A DNA stretch of 8,230 nt, taken from assembly GCA_009786625.1 (NCBI GenBank), contig WQRT01000036.1, positions 10,472 through 18,701 on the forward strand. Direction: 5' to 3'. The notes beneath the pieces were generated by a model. The model was not told the origin of the DNA. It searched no databases and saw only the letters and a program-made list of their open reading frames with translations. The position numbers and the translations under genes are program-made. Source of the DNA: Treponema sp. GTDB lineage: Bacteria; Spirochaetota; Spirochaetia; Treponematales; Breznakiellaceae. Positions 5,807-8,230 of this stretch are shown here, piece by piece. Positions within the stretch are counted from its first letter, which is position 1. Each line of letters starts with the position of its first letter.

Positions 5807-5983
5807 AAGGCAAGCCAGAGGGCTGGGGGATCTCGAAATATTTGCAGGAACCCGCCTACGAGCCCTGACCACATAAATCAAGCTAGTTAAATATTAGAAT
5901 ATATAAATATTAATGTGTTCAGGTCTCTCCGGCGGAGAATTGCAAAAATTATTTCGGGATCCCCCAGCCCTCTGGCTTGCCTT
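5807..5983. mobile_element. Foldback repeat A (MITE-like palindromic element)
   Basis: The ends at 5807-5832 and 5958-5983 are perfect 26-bp inverted repeats (AAGGCAAGCCAGAGGGCTGG... and its complement). Similarity between the arms continues inward: CGAAATA, TTTGCA, CCGCC, GAG, CCTGA and CACAT recur in order on both sides, interrupted by small bulges, around an AT-rich centre near 5880-5912. It also continues outward for about 15 bases with mostly transition differences. The whole unit of about 177 bp can fold as one long hairpin. No open reading frame of note is inside, which suits a non-autonomous element or a structured RNA. No clear target-site duplication was found. Confidence 0.8.
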
Positions 5984-6038
5984 GCGTGTATTGTTTTATA
6001 ACAGTAAAAGACATCATCAGCAAATGAAATGGGGAACC

Positions 6039-6118
6039 GCAAATATGGTATCGGGATCCCCCAATTCCCCAGACTGCCTTGCGTGTATTGTTTTATAACG
6101 GGTAATAAACATCATCAA
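6039..6118. repeat. Solitary arm of the foldback family, in a 97-bp-spaced duplication
   Basis: This segment repeats 5942-6020 at an offset of 97 bp. Twenty-five bases are identical (5978-6002 and 6075-6099, TGCCTTGCGTGTATTGTTTT and beyond). The block GGGATCCCCCA is also shared, as is the downstream ACATCATCA. In between, 6053-6078 reads like the end of element B (GATCCCCCAATTCCCC) rather than the end of A. No opposite arm is present, so it looks like a remnant left by recombination between copies. Confidence 0.7.
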
Positions 6119-6145
6119 TACCATTTATATAACAACATAAACACA

Positions 6146-6317
6146 GCAAGCCGGGGGATTGGGGGATCGGAAAATAATCTTTGCTGTTCTCCGCTGGAGA
6201 GACCTGACCACATAAATTGTAAAAACCTAATATTTATATTACAAAATCTATTATGTGGTCAGGGCTCGGAAGCGGGCTCTTGCAAATATTTTCTGATCCC
6301 CCAATTCCCCGGCTTGC
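6146..6317. mobile_element. Foldback repeat B (same family, opposite orientation)
   Basis: The ends at 6146-6168 and 6295-6317 are inverted repeats of 23 bp with one mismatch (GCAAGCCGGGGGATTGGGGG...). A second perfect arm pair of 13 bp, CCTGACCACATAA (6203-6215) with its complement (6251-6263), flanks an AT-rich centre. The left arm of B (TTCTCCGCTGGAGAGACCTG) matches the right arm of A in reverse complement, and the right arm of B matches the left arm of A. B is therefore an inverted relative of A. The outer similarity continues for about 18 bases and reaches close to the chemotaxis gene stop at 6341, where the hairpin could act as its terminator. Confidence 0.8.
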
Positions 6318-6340
6318 CTTGTTTATATAGTTACACTCCG

Positions 6341-8230
6341 CTACTCAATCTTAAACCGCGACACTTCTTTAAGCAAAGCATTAATACCTTCGCGGTTTTT
6401 AATCGTAATTTCATTAACCTGATTCACAGCGGAATTAATCTGATCCGCGCCTGTCGCCATTTCGTTCATGCCGGATGTTATTTCCTGCGTCGCCTTTTCA
6501 AGGTGCTGGCTTTCTTTTATAACTTCCTGAGAGCCTTCAAGCATTTCCGACGAACCTGTCTTTACTTGTTTTGTTATGTCATTTACTTTTCCGATTCCGT
6601 CGAGAATCTGCTTTGAGCCCACTTCTTGTTCTTCCATCGCGGTCCGAATTTTTTCTTCCTGCTGCGCTACGGTTTCAATGCTTGAATCAATTGCCTCAAA
6701 CTTGTTTAATACATTTCCTGTTGATGAAGAAATCTTATCTATTGAAGTTTTAATTTTCTTTAAGACAACTCCTATAGTCTTGGACTGCGCACTTGATGAT
6801 TCAGCAAGTTTGCGAATCTCGTCCGCCACAACCGCAAAGCCTTTGCCCGCCTCCCCCGCGTGCGCCGCTTCTATCGCGGCATTCATGGAAAGAAGATTTG
6901 TCTGGCTCGCGATATTCGCCATCACGGAGTTGATCTCCAACAGACCTTCCGATTCACCTGCTATTTCACGGATATCCTCGACGACTTCCAGCAATCCCTC
7001 GTGCCCTATCTCGGAAGCATCCCGAAGTTGTTTTACATTACCGGTATTTTTAACAAGCGTACCCGTAACAGAATGTGTATTAGCTACCATTTCTTCGATA
7101 GCGGAAGAAGCCTGTGAAACGAAAATATTCTGATCTTCGATATGGTCGTTTAACTTATTAATATTTCCTGTCACCTGCTCCATAGTCGCGTTGGTCTGGG
7201 TTACACTCGCGCTTTGATTTATAATCCTGCCTTTTATACTTTGAATATTTGCCGTTATCTGATTCACCGCCGCGGCAGTCTGGTTCATGTTACTCGCAAG
7301 ATCATTTCCTATGCCGGATAATTTCATGGCTTCGTCTCTTATATTAACAACAAGGTTTTTTATTTTCATCAGAGTTTGATTGAAATAACGGGAAAGTTCC
7401 GTGATCTCGTCCTTGCCTTTCTCCGGTATGCTGCGGGTTAGATCTCCTTCACCCTCCGCTATATCTTTTAAAGTTTCTGTGACATTAACAATCGGCTTCA
7501 TCGTAAAATCTAAAATAAAATATACTAATACTGCGACAGCGGCAATAATTATTATCGCAAGAATTATTGTAAACCGCGTTATATCACGCACTTCCGATAA
7601 AATATAAGCGTCAGTTGTCGCAACCATTATAGACCATGATGTATCTGAACTGCCAAGCATAAAAGGCGCTATAAATATTTCCAAAGTTAAATCCATTACT
7701 TTTGAATATGAAGAACAGTTGAACTGTATACCATCCGCAACAGCCTTAACCGCCGCCTGCATATGTTCGCCGTAAACCGTATCTACATCTTTCATATTTT
7801 TTCCAATACGATCAGGATACGCGTGAGCTAAAATGGTTCCATCGTTGGAGTAGATAGCCATTGCCGCAATTACATCGTTGGCTTTAATTGTCTCTGCGAT
7901 AGTCGGCTGCATCATTTCGACATCCATAAGCATACCCACAGCGCCTACCACCTGATTAGTAGAGGAACTGATAATGGGAGTTACCATTCTAACCATCAAA
8001 GTACTTTTCCCTTGAATATTTCTGAAAAAAGGAGCGGGAACATCTTGTTTTCGTGAATCAGGACCTGTAAGCCAGCCCATTGTTGATTCCAGGAAAGGAC
8101 ATACTATAGCTTCTATCGAACCTCTTTCTCTTGAATAAGCGATCGCGTATTGCCCTGTGGGAGTAGAACCGGGTCTTCCTGTCATTTGTTCATCTATACC
8201 ATCAACGGCATTAGGGAGCCAGACTGTATA
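6341..8230 (-). CDS. Methyl-accepting chemotaxis protein (5' end outside window)
   Basis: The frame is open to the right edge, so 629 residues are visible and the N-terminus with its first membrane helix is missing. The first 205 or so residues are an extracytoplasmic sensor region of dCache type ([22 protein letters not shown], with a second lobe ending [13 protein letters not shown]). A membrane helix follows at about 220-243 ([19 protein letters not shown]), then a HAMP domain (about 244-296, starting [10 protein letters not shown]). The coiled-coil signalling domain follows. Its conserved tip reads [20 protein letters not shown], continuing through [21 protein letters not shown], at about 433-475. 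This part binds CheA and CheW. The ligand cannot be read from the sequence. The protein ends SRFKIE without a CheR-tether pentapeptide. The stop is about 20 bp from foldback element B. Confidence 0.95.
   Translation of the reverse strand, partial: YTVWLPNAVDGIDEQMTGRPGSTPTGQYAIAYSRERGSIEAIVCPFLESTMGWLTGPDSRKQDVPAPFFRNIQGKSTLMVRMVTPIISSSTNQVVGAVGMLMDVEMMQPTIAETIKANDVIAAMAIYSNDGTILAHAYPDRIGKNMKDVDTVYGEHMQAAVKAVADGIQFNCSSYSKVMDLTLEIFIAPFMLGSSDTSWSIMVATTDAYILSEVRDITRFTIILAIIIIAAVAVLVYFILDFTMKPIVNVTETLKDIAEGEGDLTRSIPEKGKDEITELSRYFNQTLMKIKNLVVNIRDEAMKLSGIGNDLASNMNQTAAAVNQITANIQSIKGRIINQSASVTQTNATMEQVTGNINKLNDHIEDQNIFVSQASSAIEEMVANTHSVTGTLVKNTGNVKQLRDASEIGHEGLLEVVEDIREIAGESEGLLEINSVMANIASQTNLLSMNAAIEAAHAGEAGKGFAVVADEIRKLAESSSAQSKTIGVVLKKIKTSIDKISSSTGNVLNKFEAIDSSIETVAQQEEKIRTAMEEQEVGSKQILDGIGKVNDITKQVKTGSSEMLEGSQEVIKESQHLEKATQEITSGMNEMATGADQINSAVNQVNEITIKNREGINALLKEVSRFKIE

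Larger units (their letters stand above)
5814..6340. other. Gene-free interval filled by palindromic repeats
   Basis: No coding sequence is supported in these 527 bp. Short open frames here are low in complexity and lie across the palindromes. The interval consists almost wholly of foldback element A, a solitary arm, foldback element B and AT-rich spacers carrying the repeated TGCCTTGCGTGTATTG motif. It separates the 3' end of the chemotaxis gene from the rpsP promoter. No tRNA or other known RNA gene was recognised. Confidence 0.75.

Noticed and set aside
5673..5813. 47-codon N-terminal extension of S16 in the same frame
   Set aside because: It covers the promoter and leader, has no S16 similarity, and the internal ATG at 5672 has an ideal ribosome binding site and the family N-terminus.
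5807..6317. CRISPR array
   Set aside because: The repeats are long inverted arms of variable spacing, not short direct repeats with uniform unique spacers, and no cas gene is present.
5913..6616. Open frames on the + strand across the repeat region and the chemotaxis gene 3' end
   Set aside because: They run across palindromes and opposite the chemotaxis gene, have no recognisable motif and no good ribosome binding site, so they are chance frames.
6571..7133. Long + strand frame opposite the chemotaxis gene
   Set aside because: It is the complement of the well-conserved signalling domain and shows no independent coding evidence.

Overview
The window looks like a chromosomal segment of a spirochaete, most likely a Treponema-like one. 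The evidence is the gene content (ribonuclease Y, a treponemal-style methyl-accepting chemotaxis protein, an HD-GYP gene in one run with mtnN) and the protein sequences. No taxonomic search could be run. Base composition is moderate and similar across the genes. It departs clearly only in a G/C-run insertion inside trmD and in the repeat-filled gap at 5.8-6.3 kb.

Layout: positions 1-90 are the last 29 codons of rny on the + strand, ending at an intrinsic hairpin (143-166) shared with a convergent minus-strand gene block. From about 5785 down to 175, ten minus-strand genes run head to tail: rpsP, khpA, rimM, trmD, rplS, an HD-GYP phosphodiesterase-type gene, yraN, two small hypothetical genes and mtnN. 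The first five form the widespread ribosomal protein S16/tRNA methylation/L19 cluster. A good sigma-70-type promoter (TTGACA, 17-bp spacer, TACACT) sits about 85 bp upstream of rpsP. After rplS there is a 137-bp gap. From the HD-GYP gene to the second hypothetical gene the reading frames overlap (8, 4 and 23 bp), and mtnN follows after 30 bp. Positions 5814-6340 hold no gene but are packed with long imperfect palindromes. From 6341 to the right edge is a methyl-accepting chemotaxis protein gene whose start lies outside the window.

How the genes fit together: rpsP and rplS encode ribosomal proteins, RimM and KhpA are RNA-binding factors (RimM for 30S maturation), and TrmD makes m1G37 in tRNA. 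TrmD releases S-adenosylhomocysteine, which MtnN, the last gene of the block, degrades. The HD-GYP protein would link the block to cyclic-di-GMP turnover, although two of its usual active-site positions are changed.

The points most worth a second look are: (1) an in-frame insertion of about 45 codons of G-run repeat DNA inside the essential gene trmD, with quadruplex-forming potential on both strands; (2) two related foldback elements of about 175 bp in opposite orientation, plus a solitary arm, filling the gap between the chemotaxis gene and the rpsP promoter; (3) the HD-GYP protein with Ser and Met in place of a metal-binding His and the signature Lys; (4) an unrecognised 161-residue protein with a CxxC...HxxC motif, and its 69-residue neighbour.
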